A stretch of DNA of 64,000 nt from Phytophthora quininea (Eukaryota > Oomycota > Peronosporomycetes > Peronosporales > Peronosporaceae), in NCBI GenBank assembly GCA_011947345.1, contig JAAVTG010000611.1, positions 62,001 to 126,000 of the forward strand. The letters run 5' to 3'. Shown here piece by piece: positions 11,558 through 23,466 of this stretch. The position numbers and the translations under genes are program-made. The notes beneath the pieces were generated by a model that saw only the letters and a program-made list of their open reading frames with translations, was not told the DNA's origin and did not search any database. Each line of letters begins with the position of its first letter. The first letter of the stretch is position 1.

Positions 11558-12338
11558 CACGGCAACGGAGAAGGCTGCGTACACCAAACAATTCCGGGTC
11601 AGAGCTGCATCATCATTAGATGCAAAACAAAGTCAACGACGTACTTTGAGTCGTCCCTTGCTCGGCGCTTGCCCCTTTCCCGCTGGGGCTGCTCGAAGAA
11701 TGGCCCTAAGCACTCGCCGCTCCCTAACTGGTCGCGAGTGTCGTTGCCTCTCCCTTCGCCGTTTCGCACACTAAATATACTGCTGACAAGCTTTGACCAC
11801 GTCTGGGACGAGAACGTCCTGGCCGTCTGGTTTGAGCTTAGTGTGGAGCGCTGCCAGGTGGGCTGCTGGGCTGCCTTTTACCGCGCAGAGGATTTTCAAA
11901 CTTGGGACAATGCGCGCGGAACTTGCGCGGTTTGCCTTGGTTGTTTGGAGTCGGCAACGCTGGGGTAAGCAGGAGTGATGATCAGAGAAATCCAAGGGTG
12001 AAAAACTAGAGTAAAGCAGCTGGTTGGGCTACAAACGCGTTGCGGCAAGCGGAGATGGCAGCAGGAATTTGCTAAAGAATGCGAGCGAACGTACTGCAAA
12101 GGGCAACTCGCGCTGGCCGGTGCCGTTTCGGTGTGCGGTGCGCTTGGTCCGGCGCGTGGGATGCGTCTTCTGCTGCGCGGCAAGTTGCTGTTGACGTTCG
12201 CGCGGCTCGCACTTGAGTGCGTCTCCGTTCGTTTGAACAGGGGAAGGGAGCGGGTTGTGTGTACCGAGCCCCCAACCCTCGAGTAACTAACGAATAGAAT
12301 ACTTTTCATATCCCGTTTAAGTAAAGTATTTTACTCGG
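11558..12338. other. intergenic, presumed promoter of the telobox Myb gene
   Basis: A 780-bp gap between divergent starts (Myb gene leftwards, small gene at 12339 rightwards). Open stretches on both strands show no domain. It probably holds a shared promoter region; no motif strong enough to place a start site was recognised. Confidence 0.45.
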
Positions 12339-12467
12339 ATGAAAAGCGAGCCTCCAACTTGGCGCATGTTTCGCAACGCCGTGGGTGCGCTCTTTTGGAA
12401 GGTGGCCAACACGCTACTGATGAGCTGGTGCTACTTCATCGAATTGATCCGGCCGCTGCTACCGTGA
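12339..12467 (+). CDS. possible 42-residue small membrane protein
   Basis: An ATG-to-TGA frame of 42 codons reads MKSEPPTWRMFRN, then a hydrophobic, aromatic stretch (GALFWKVANTLLMSWCYFIE), ending LIRPLLP. The composition (three Trp, one amphipathic or membrane-spanning helix after a charged N-terminus) looks selected rather than random. An AATAAA lies about 30 bp after the stop (near 12497). Such short single-helix proteins are common in the mitochondrial inner membrane, but that placement is a guess. No family is recognised. Confidence 0.4.
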   Translation: MKSEPPTWRMFRNAVGALFWKVANTLLMSWCYFIELIRPLLP

Positions 12468-12952
12468 GCCAACCACCGACCGGTATGGGGACGGAAAATA
12501 AAAGCAAGGTTTCTGAGGTATTGGTCTGGGCGGCGGAGCTATTTGTCCCCCACGACTCGCGACGAGTATGCAGTCGACAGAGACAAAGGAGCTGTGTTCT
12601 GCATCACGAGGAATCAAGCCATCCTGTCGGAGACAGCAGAGAGTGGCCGAGCGAAGAAATTACGTCCCAAACGAATGAGAAGTTGCTGCAGTACTGTACA
12701 ATGCTCAGCGTTGGCTTTAAATTTTGTGTGTGAATTGGGGAGGGGGCTTCAAATCAAAGCTCGCAGACAGCAGCGAGGAACGAGTTCGTCACCATGACAC
12801 TTGTCCGGTGCAGCCCACTCTATTCCTGTCAGCGAAGATGCTGCTCAGTACAACTTGCTAGTCGCCCTGCAGCAACCGTAACTACGGCGAGACCTTGGCA
12901 GAAGGGGCATGGAAGTTCGTGTGCAGAATGGCCCTTCTTTTCGCAATCAACA
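12468..12952. other. intergenic, no gene seen
   Basis: About 480 bp with no convincing frame. It contains an AATAAA near 12497 that could end a transcript from 12339. It runs into the dispersed 65-bp repeat at 12953-13017. Confidence 0.45.
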
Positions 12953-13017
12953 GTTTTGGCCGTTCCGGTGGTTGCAACTTCAACTCAAAGCATACAAACA
13001 CCAAGTGAAAAGTAACG
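12953..13017 (-). repeat. dispersed short repeat, copy next to a crystallin-like gene
   Basis: On the minus strand this reads CACTTGGTGTTTGTAT, then GAGTTGAAG and CCACCGGAAC. Related copies occur at 19455-19505, 21681-21730, 23436-23460, 40729-40778 and 51274-51326. Here and at 40729 and 51274 it lies just downstream of a crystallin-like gene or fragment, so it may be that family's 3' flank carried along in duplications. Confidence 0.55.
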
Positions 13018-13058
13018 GTCGTCGACGAACAAGCTGGTTCCACCGATCCAAACCTTCA

Positions 13059-13508
13059 CTACATTATCCACGGGCAGTCCATCTTGGCGCCGTGTTCAAT
13101 CTTCTCGCTAGTCTCCCAAATCATGAAGGACGAAATGTCGTTGTCGATGTGGTATTTGCCCAGGTCCTCGATGGTCGAGTTGAGCAGGTCCATCTTGCCG
13201 CGGCTGTTGAGCCCGTGGATGATGGGGAAATCAACGTGCGTTTCGACGCAGTTCTTCGTCGGGTAGAACGCAATGTGCGTCTTGCCGTTGATGGCGCCAG
13301 TGCTGGGAAACTGCCCGATCCACTTGACGGACGAGGCCTGTTTGAACTTGCACAGGCTGTAGCACTTGTTGGTGTCGATGTCTACTGGGAAGAGCGTGCC
13401 TTTGAAGTTGACGTCCGTGTAGAAGTAGACGCTGCCTGATGTGGTCGCTGTGGCAATGCTGAGGACAAGAGTTGCTACAAGCAGAAGAAGAGCGTGGCCG
13501 ATCTGCAT
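13059..13508 (-). CDS. secreted beta/gamma-crystallin-like protein 1
   Basis: An intact 149-residue frame from ATG 13508. Residues 1 to about 22 form a signal peptide (MQIGHALLLLVATLVL...). The mature part opens with an aromatic Greek-key-like strand, VYFYTDVNFKGTLFPV, then NKCYSLCKFKQASSVKW, THIAFYPTKNC and SSFMIWETSEKIEHGAKMDC. The Y/F-x-x-x-x-F-x-G strand, the C-Y-x-L-x-C pair and the closing F-M-x-W-E-T are shared with the genes at 14316, 14892 and 16165. The fold (two Greek-key motifs) suggests a small stable extracellular protein, possibly calcium-binding; a part in plant contact is inference only. Four family members lie in 3.5 kb. Confidence 0.65.
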   Translation of the reverse strand: MQIGHALLLLVATLVLSIATATTSGSVYFYTDVNFKGTLFPVDIDTNKCYSLCKFKQASSVKWIGQFPSTGAINGKTHIAFYPTKNCVETHVDFPIIHGLNSRGKMDLLNSTIEDLGKYHIDNDISSFMIWETSEKIEHGAKMDCPWIM

Positions 13509-14315
13509 TTCCGATGTGCTGTCCTTGAGTGCGATTTGATAATGAATAAACTCTTAGGCAAAGCACAAAATCAATGCAGCGACCATTGCTTTTATATACC
13601 AGCGTACATTGCTGGTGTAGCGATGACATCGCCATCTATTGAACACCTGAATCATCAGGACAAGACCCAGTTCCCGTCGAATGCGACGATTTAACCCATC
13701 AAGCGACGCCAGCAAAGCTAGCAACATTACCCTCGTAAGATATTGGACAACAAGCGAAGCCCAAGAGCATTTTCGAACGGACTGAATAAGATCGAAAGCA
13801 TGACGATGCCACCCTAAGTGCTACAAGGCTGAAGGGCCCTAAAGATGTGCAAATTTTAATACACAACGAAAATCTTTAGTTTAAGAGTTCGTGGCAACAC
13901 AAAGCAATGGTCGGTGTCCTGGCCCCACTGCTACCAACCTGTATATCAGTCGTCGCTGTTGCAGCTTCCAGCGGAAAGGAGACATTCTCGACTTTGGCGG
14001 GAAGTCTTTTACTTTGGGCATCGTTAACTTTCTCTGGTTCGGCAATAAGGCTGCGTCCGTGAACTGGTCTCGCCGCCTGGCCGTGTCTCCCGGCTTCAAA
14101 ACATACGAAATTATGTTAATTTACAAGTCATGGTTATGCCGCGCTCGATCTTATCGCTAGGACTACAAGCGACAAGAGTTTGTCGATAGCAAGTGTTACC
14201 GCGACGACATGTAATAGCACCAATTACAATGAATGAAGGAACGAAAGGAAAATAATTCGTTAATATTACTGTGGTGATGGCGTTTCTTGCCTTGTCGTCT
14301 GTCGATAAAGGACGC
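13509..14315. other. intergenic, no gene seen
   Basis: About 800 bp between crystallin-like genes 1 and 2. AT content rises around 13840-13880 and 14220-14275. It should hold the promoter of gene 1 (a TATATA-like string lies near 13591) and the 3' flank of gene 2. No gene-like frame was found. Confidence 0.45.
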
Positions 14316-14758
14316 CTAGTACGCCTTCACCAAGCACGGAGCGTCTTGAGCTGGATGTTCCGCCGCCATGCTCGTCGTCCACACCATGACGGAAGTCACC
14401 CTCTTCAGCAAGTAACCATCAGAGAAGTCGTTGGCAAAATACTCGTCCTGATCGGCGTCGCTGGCGTAGCTTTTGTAGTGGTTGTAGCAGTTCTTGTATG
14501 AGTAGAAGGCGATTCGATTTTGCCAGAGGTTGGCAGGTTCTTCCACTTGGCAGACGCAGCCTTCTGGCTGTAGCACGGCAGATTGATGCACGTCTGGGAC
14601 GCCGGGATGATCACGACGTACGGCAGACTGTCGAAATTCGCCTTCTCGTAGAATACGACTTGGCTGACTTTCGTGGTTTCGTTTAGCTCGGAGCCGTTGA
14701 TAAGGGCAACGAAAGAGAGCAGTAGTGTAGTAATGAAGGTTTTCTTGGTAGCTCCCAT
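14316..14758 (-). CDS. secreted beta/gamma-crystallin-like protein 2 (one frameshift)
   Basis: Begins at ATG 14758 (MGATKKTFITTLLLSFVAL), a signal peptide. It then has VVFYEKANFDSLPYVVI, TCINLPCYSQKAASAKW, IAFYSYKNCYNHYKSY and MVWTTS, and ends in APCLVKAY. It is nearly the same protein as the gene at 16165 on the other strand. The frame breaks near 14515, between GKI and the next FYS block, consistent with one missing base; length plus one is a multiple of three and both sisters come to 147 residues. The likely role is a secreted structural or effector-like protein, function unknown. Confidence 0.6.
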
Positions 14759-14891
14759 ACTGGTGGTGGCGGTGGTGGTGGGTGATGACAAAGGAAAATC
14801 AAAAGTGAAGAGTGTATTGGTCACTTGTTTGTTTTGTCCACATTTTTGCGATGACTACAACAATCTTGTTATTGTGGCTTCCTGGCCACGT

Positions 14892-15311
14892 TTACGTGCT
14901 GATCTTGCAAGCCGAGGGCTCGACGCTCTCGATGAGTTTGCTGGTTTCCCAGAACATGAAGGACGAGATGGTGTGGTACAGGCCGAAGCTGTTCTGGAAG
15001 TTCTGCAGCTCGACTTTGACGCCCTGGTATTTGGTCGCCCAGTGGTAATTCTTGCCCGAGCAGCTCTCGCCTTGGTACAGCGCGACGTACGTCTTGTGGT
15101 TCACGTTCCTGACCAGCGGCAGATCCTTCCACTTGATCGACGCGGGCTCGTTGTCGAAGCAGCCGAGGTTGTAGCACTTTTGCGACTCGGTGACCTTCAC
15201 CACGTACGAAGTCCCGCCGAAATACGACTCATTGTAAAATGTCACCTCGTCATTCAACGCCGATACCTGGACGAAAGAAAACAGCGTTGCGAGGACGACA
15301 ATGAACTTCAT
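14892..15311 (-). CDS. secreted beta/gamma-crystallin-like protein 3
   Basis: An intact 139-residue frame from ATG 15311 with a clear signal peptide (MKFIVVLATLFSFVQVSA). The mature protein starts DEVTFYNESYFGGTSYVVKV, the most classical Greek-key signature of the cluster (aromatic, then F-G-G). It continues with KCYNLGCFDNEPASIKWKDL, YVALYQGESC and SSFMFWETS. Cysteines pair as in its neighbours (C-Y-N-L-x-C plus a later one and one near the C-terminus). The frame is open further upstream, but the upstream residues are not signal-like, so this ATG is preferred. Confidence 0.65.
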   Translation of the reverse strand: MKFIVVLATLFSFVQVSALNDEVTFYNESYFGGTSYVVKVTESQKCYNLGCFDNEPASIKWKDLPLVRNVNHKTYVALYQGESCSGKNYHWATKYQGVKVELQNFQNSFGLYHTISSFMFWETSKLIESVEPSACKIST

Positions 15312-16164
15312 CCTTAGGGATGTTGTGGATGTCGCCGTCAATTTTGCTAATGAAAGACCAAACTTCTTCCTTTTCAAACAATTTACATCCGGTACGCATC
15401 GAAATCATAAGCATAAAGTGTTGAACTTCGATTGATTTCCCTGTATTCATCTGTCTTCGCTTGTCGTCGAACATCTTACGTCGTGGAGCAAGACACTCTG
15501 GTGTAATCGAGGCTGGCTTAGATCTTCGTGTGCATTGGAGGGGAATTGGGTCTTGTCCTGGTTAATCGTCTACTATTGCCAGCTCTCAAACTGAGAATTG
15601 TCGTTCAAAATATGGCACAAGTAGAGGTTCGGTAGCCTCGTAGAGTTTTAGGTGGCATCGCCATGCTTTTCGATCTTGTTCTGAGGGCCTGGTCTGCCGC
15701 CACATGCACTCTCTCCGATGCTGCGTTCCTCGTGGGGCAATCGTGGGTACCAAGAAAAAAATTAGATGATTTTGATCAACAACCTCTCGTCGTGGAAGCA
15801 GGAATGTGACGCGCAAAGCTGCTGCAATTCGGTGAATGCATTTCCGAACGTAGCAGTCTGCTAGTAGCAGGTCGGTGAAAATAAATGTTGTGGAGACACC
15901 AAGCAACTCGTCTGGGCGTCTTGAACCGATACTGTAGCTGCTAGGACATGATTTTCACCGTCGAAATAGTTTTCACTGCACTTGTTCGGATTCACAGGTG
16001 CTCTGGTAGATACTTCCGGTAGTTGACTGAGAAACGCAAGCGACCACAACAATTCTGCACGACCCAAAGTAAAATATTTGATCGATTCTTGTCCTTGATA
16101 GTCGAATGCCCACGCATGCTCTTCATTTCGGAATTGTCTTCGCCAACACCACGCTGGAGCCAGC
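15312..16164. other. intergenic between divergent crystallin-like genes
   Basis: About 850 bp lying between the starts of gene 3 (leftwards) and gene 4 (rightwards), thus likely a two-way promoter region. Open frames of about 105 codons (15586-15906 and 15861-16178, minus) show no domain or signal peptide and are not annotated. Confidence 0.45.
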
Positions 16165-16606
16165 ATGGGAGCTACCAAGAAAATCTTCAGCGCTACACTA
16201 TTGCTCTCTCGTTGCCCTCATCAACGGCTTCGACCTAAACGAAACCACGAAAGTCAGCCAAGTCGTATTCTACGAGAAAGCGAATTTCGACAGTCTGCCG
16301 TACGTCGTGATCATCCCGGCGTCCCAGACGTGCATCAACCTGCCGTGCTACAGCGGCAAGGCTGGGTCGGCCAAGTGGAAGAACCTGCCGACCACTGGGG
16401 AAGGAAAAATCGCTTTCTACTCGCACTCGGACTGCTACGATCACTACAAAACCTACGCCAGTGACGCCGACAAGGACGAGGACTTTGCCACCGACTTCAC
16501 TCAGGATGCCATGTACCACAAGGTGGCTTCCGTCATGGTGTGGACGACCAGCGAGGTCGCTAAACACGCAGCTCAAAACGCTCCGTGCCTGGTGCGGGCA
16601 TACTAG
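16165..16606 (+). CDS. secreted beta/gamma-crystallin-like protein 4 (break in signal peptide)
   Basis: Starts at ATG 16165 (MGATKKIFSATLLLS) and continues one frame over with VALINGFDLNETTKVSQ, VVFYEKANFDSLPYVVI, KIAFYSHSDCYDHYKTY and MVWTTS, ending APCLVRAY at TAG 16604-16606. Its inverted sister at 14316 has three T's where this copy has one, within the signal peptide, and the two missing bases cause the frame change near 16210. Either the run is under-called or this copy has lost secretion. The rest is intact and nearly the same as gene 2. Confidence 0.6.
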
Positions 16607-16666
16607 GCCAACTAACAACCACGTTAATGGCAAGAGCACTTGCATTTTCAACAGCTTTCTCTAAGA

Positions 16667-19505
<2,839 letters not shown>

Positions 19506-19535
19506 GAAGATACACATTTCGGCCATTAGGGAAAG

Positions 19536-21629
19536 ATGTTGACGGTGTGCTATGCGCTCGTTGGAGTGGCAGCGTGTTCGCTGTGGACAACGATGAGGGT
19601 AAATTGGTGGCGCATCTGAAGACAGCAATCAAGGAACAGAATAAAGCCACAATTCAGAATGTTGCAGCCGAGCTGAATAACCGCGTAGTTGGCTGGCGAA
19701 TACCATTAGCGACTTGGTGAGACCACACGACCGGCATTTTCCTCTCGACCGCGATGTAAAAGCAGAGCAAGGCCAAGATGCAGCTCTTCCCCGTCCCTGG
19801 GCCTCCGACGAGGATAAACTGCTTTTCGCTCCGTTTTTGGGACCTCCGTCAAGATTGGCACGGTAACGAGTCTTGACAAGTCTCAACACCTGCAGGATCT
19901 CCTCTCGAATGTAAAACCCAGCACCAGTAAACCCCACAATATCACAAATCGCGTCGATGGCCACCACACTTTTGCGGTCCTTCTCCGTCCAGTCGAACAA
20001 ATTGAAGACTGTCGCGCCTTCCTCCTGACTGACGTTTTTCTCCGGTAAACGGCCCTTGGTCCTGGCACGCTGTAGCAGCTCTTGAAACGTTGGCTTCAAT
20101 GCAAACAGCCCTCTTTTCAGTAGAGGTTCGTCTCCAGCGGTAGCTTGCTCTCTCAGTCTTTTGTGGGGCACGACTGCAGTCGCCACTGGGGAATTATTTT
20201 CACTAGCTCGTGAATCTGCTCGGACTCGAGGGCTGGCATCTCGTTCATTGCTATCAGCTTCTGGATCTTGAACGTTGCATTCAGCGCTCTCTCTTGAGCA
20301 GTCGTAGCATCGATGTACTTCTTCACAGGGTCGTTGGGATCTTGTGGGCACGCACCTCTGGCCCGCGCTCTTGCGACGGGACCAACAGCAGGTAACAAAC
20401 TCTGTTTTTCTTGTCACCAACTTTGGTAAGAACCGTGGCGAACTACAGCTCCGGTTATTCTACAAAGGTTCCTATTACGAGTGGGATGACCCTGATGCTG
20501 CCGTGTATAAATCCCTCTACAAAGCGGTGAGGGACGTTAGCTTGGACCCGGTTGATGATTGCTGGTTCTGTCTCGATGGTTTCCCCCAGGATGACCTTCG
20601 ACACAAAGTCCTGTCCAACGCGTATAGAATGCTGGCAATGTCCGGTCAATTCGATGTGAAGAGTGAATCTGCCGATCTTCTTGTGCTCTGTTTAGTGCCG
20701 TATTGGAGACAAGAAGATTTGGAAGACCTAGGCAGCAAGCTCAAGAACTACATTCCTGACGAAGCTGCTGAACGGTATTTTATCTCCGGTGGGAATTGGA
20801 GCGCGTTTATCAGTGACACGGCCAGAGCCAATGCAACGATGGCGATAAAATGTGTCAAGGAGTCCGGGGTAGCAGATTCTTTGCTCTTGTCCTTCCTGGC
20901 TTATTCGGGTGAACTGCATCCGTATGATAGAAGTGGTGGATATCTCGAATATTGACGATTATTTGGATCTGTTCAAGAGGAGAACGCGTGTGACGTCTCC
21001 GTTCGTGTTGCGCCGTTTGGCAGCGTCGATGAAGCCTGACTTCTTCGCGGTGCTCATGGCATTTGCGCGTCAGATGCACGATAACTATCTGGAGGAGGTT
21101 GCCTTCCAGGCGCGGATTCATTGCCAAGTGTATCGTCAGCGTCCCATTTGTTTTCAGTGGTCTTGCCTCGAGAATGAGAATGTTGCAACTCAGGGCCAAC
21201 GGGGAAACTGGTTCAGCAAAGCAGACTGCATCAAATGTGATTCATTACCTTTAATCGAGTGTAAAGGTGAAAACGAGGAAGAGGTCATTTCGCTGATGAA
21301 GAGCTGGGCGGCATCGCCCTGTGAGCTGGACTACTGGATCCCGGCGACCCGCTTCTTTGAACCAGTGAATGCTGTTTTGAAATGCAGACACAAAGGCGAG
21401 CTTTGGTTTTGCTTGCTGCAGTTAACCAGGACGCGAAAACACACGCACGACGCAACAGTTCTCCAGGAGCTGGGAAAACCATTTGTTGCCAGCAGTACTT
21501 GTGCCGGACGAAGAACAGGTAAATGTGTTGGAGCTGAATCCCATCCGGGTATTATTTAAGCAAGCAACTGTAGACAACGTTGCTCTGCGCGTCGCGTACT
21601 ACGAGGTGGTGAACGGTGCGGGATCATGA
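19536..21629 (+). pseudogene. Crinkler (CRN) gene with internal inverted P-loop segment (copy A)
   Basis: CRN proteins are host-targeted effectors with a ubiquitin-like header followed by NTPase and nuclease- or kinase-type domains. The header lies on the plus strand from ATG 19536 (MLTVCYALVGVA, then DNDEGKLVAHLKTAIKEQNK), with one break near 19572. The next 770 bp (19683-20452) code the linker and P-loop region on the minus strand. From about 20453 the plus strand again codes the rest: LFYKGSYYEWDD, DCWFCLDGFPQDDL and a PD-(D/E)XK-like C-terminus (LLQLTRTRKHTHDA), ending at TGA 21627-21629. Breaks: the flipped segment, a 4-bp deletion next to the P-loop near 19838 that removes the motif's frame, and frame changes near 20920 and 21525. 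As it stands it cannot make a full protein. Confidence 0.7.
19676..20459. other. inverted segment bounded by AATAACC / GGTTATT
   Basis: The flipped 770-bp core of CRN copy A is bounded by AATAACC (19676-19682) and its reverse complement GGTTATT (20453-20459). The same right-hand join occurs in the half-copy at 46416. In the minus-strand copy at 44469-46415 the segment is instead continuous with the downstream coding part, which shows the unflipped order. Confidence 0.65.
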
Positions 21630-21680
21630 CTGCTGTTTTTTCTTGTAGCTCAGCGGAATTTCTTCAATATATTTTAAACG

Positions 21681-21730
21681 TTGCACTTGAGGTTTGTATG
21701 GATCATGTTGAAATTCGACCACCGGACTGG
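21681..21730 (+). repeat. dispersed short repeat copy
   Basis: Contains TTGCACTTGAGGTTTGTATG and TTGAAATTCGACCACCGGAC, a diverged copy of the repeat seen at 12953 and 19455. It follows the end of CRN copy A by about 50 bp. Confidence 0.45.
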
Positions 21731-21779
21731 GAAGTATCCGATAAAAACCTTGGACACGCCTGCGAGCGGTCTGAACGTG

Positions 21780-21930
21780 TGCTACATTGAATTTATCGGC
21801 ACGCCTAACGAAGAGCAGCACGCATATGGACTGAATATCGTTGTAGAAACCCTGCACAACGTTCCTCTGCGCATCGCGGATTATGATACGCGGGTCGGGA
21901 AGCGTGACTGCGGCTTTTTCTTCTTCTCTT
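21780..21930 (+). pseudogene. remnant of a CRN C-terminus
   Basis: Plus-strand residues YGLNIVVETLHNVPLRIADY resemble the last part of CRN copies A and C (ELNPIQVLFKQATVDNVALR, then VAYYE). Nothing upstream of it is coding, so this is a degraded end of a further CRN copy. The block between 21730 and 22024 otherwise holds nothing recognisable. Confidence 0.35.
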
Positions 21931-22024
21931 TTGCTGAACGGAACCCTTTCATTATTTGTTTTTACATATATTAGTTGCAATTCATTCAGTGTGCACAGGT
22001 AAACATTTTAATTGTTTTTGAACC

Positions 22025-23335
22025 GCTTTCGATGCTAATAACCTCGGTAGCGAGCACATAGCTCTTCAGTGATTAACACTTCCTGTTGAGTTTGGGCCCC
22101 AGAGAGAGTGGTAGCTTCAAATGCTGAGAACCCCACAGCATCTCTCAGCAGCTTTATCACCTCTCTAGTATGATAACAGAGCATGAAACGACAGGATCCA
22201 CCAGCGTAATAGTGCTTGGCCTCTATCATTTCCTCCCGAGACGCATTAGCATCCACCGGGGCGTCATGATAGACCGAGACACTTTCAAAGATGTCATCAT
22301 TTTTACCGCCTCCAGATATTCTTGCAGTGTCCACGACCACACAGGAAACTCAAGCCCACGAGTTTGCTTGTAAAGTCGAGGCTTCCCGCGAAGCAATCGA
22401 CCCAATAAATGCCAGTCGTCGTAGGTTTCCTTTCCCTTCCAAAAACCACTCTGCACACAGCTTGGTCAGCGTTTCATACGAAGTGTCATCTTTCCACCCA
22501 TCGACCAGAATAAGGTGTTTATCCCCACCACTCTGCACTATTTCCTCAATCTCTTCCACGTCAGCAACCTTCATCACTCGCGTCTTGCGTTCAGTTTGGC
22601 CAAAGCGAACACATTGCCAACATCTCAGCTTCGTTAGATGGATCCACGTGACTGTCCACCCTTCGCTTCCAATGGTTGCTGCAAATGCTATCGCCGTGGT
22701 CGACTTTCCCGTTCCAGGAGGACCAATAATCCACCCCAAATGACCGTCCTTCAACACTTTCTGCCGTAAAAATTCAAACTGCTCATGGAATAAAGGCCTG
22801 CAGTACAACATTTGGCGTTTAAGTGCGAGTCCTGAACGATCCACATCCGCTTCTTGAAGCAAGAAATACGAAGCTGATGGATCGTACGTGTGTGGAGTCC
22901 AGGGCGTGGGTGGCTTCCACAGATCTCCTGCGGGGGTAAGAAGACGCTGCTTTTTGAATGCGACTTGCACCAGCACATGGATCTGACCGGTGGAGGGCTG
23001 CGGCATATCGTTCTTCTCAAACAGCAAGTACTGCAAAGGCCTCGTGGGCGTCATCTGGTCTCCGTCGATCATTATCTGAATGTCTCGGTGGGTATCGCCA
23101 ACAAGCAGCCCTTGAGCGGCAGCACTCTCGTCTGACAACCACTCGCCTTCGCTTTTCTCTTCGCTAGGCTTCTTGGGTTTAGTGTTCGCCAAATAGAGTC
23201 TCAATTTGCTGGAGGCAAAATTGTACATCTGCTGCGCTTTGATCTTCTCCGCCAGGTCCCCGCCGTCTCATTTGCGTTGATGGCAACCGGGAACGGATTT
23301 CCTTCCTCGCCAACGATCGCACAGAAGAGCTTCAT
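22025..23335 (-). pseudogene. Crinkler (CRN) gene, truncated: header and P-loop NTPase without nuclease
   Basis: Starts at ATG 23335 with a canonical header (MKLFCAIVGEEGNPFPVAI), then LRLYLANTKPKKP in the LFLAK-like position and QIHVLVQV in the HVLVxxP-like position. A P-loop NTPase follows with Walker A GPPGTGKSTT and a Walker B-like KHLILVDGWKDD. The header frame breaks near 23259, where this copy has four C's on the plus strand and the copy at 48946 has one more base. Another frame change lies near 22400. Compared with the copies at 41196 and 48946 there is an internal deletion near 22055, and the whole C-terminal nuclease domain is missing, so this copy is a real truncation whatever the run errors. 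Confidence 0.7.
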
Positions 23336-23435
23336 CTCTTTCTCCACGCTGGTTCTGTTCTGACTGGGAAGTTCTTTGAAAGGAATTCGGAAAGCGCGAC
23401 ATCGTACCTACTAGTAAGTGGGGCACATAATATCA

Positions 23436-23460
23436 CGTTGAAGTTCGACCACCGGAACGG
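23436..23460 (+). repeat. dispersed short repeat, partial copy
   Basis: Contains only the CGTTGAAGTTCGACCACCGG part of the repeat. It separates the truncated CRN (start at 23335) from kinase copy 1, where palindrome 1 begins. Confidence 0.4.
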
Positions 23461-23466
23461 CAGAAG

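Noticed and set aside
11501..11968. 155-codon plus-strand frame upstream of the telobox Myb gene
   Set aside because: It overlaps the Myb start antisense and has no recognisable feature; judged a shadow.
19676..20459. Programmed, reversible inversion (phase-variation switch) in the CRN gene
   Set aside because: The bounding repeats are only 7 bp, no recombinase is nearby, and the half-copies show fixed joins; a single past inversion is simpler.
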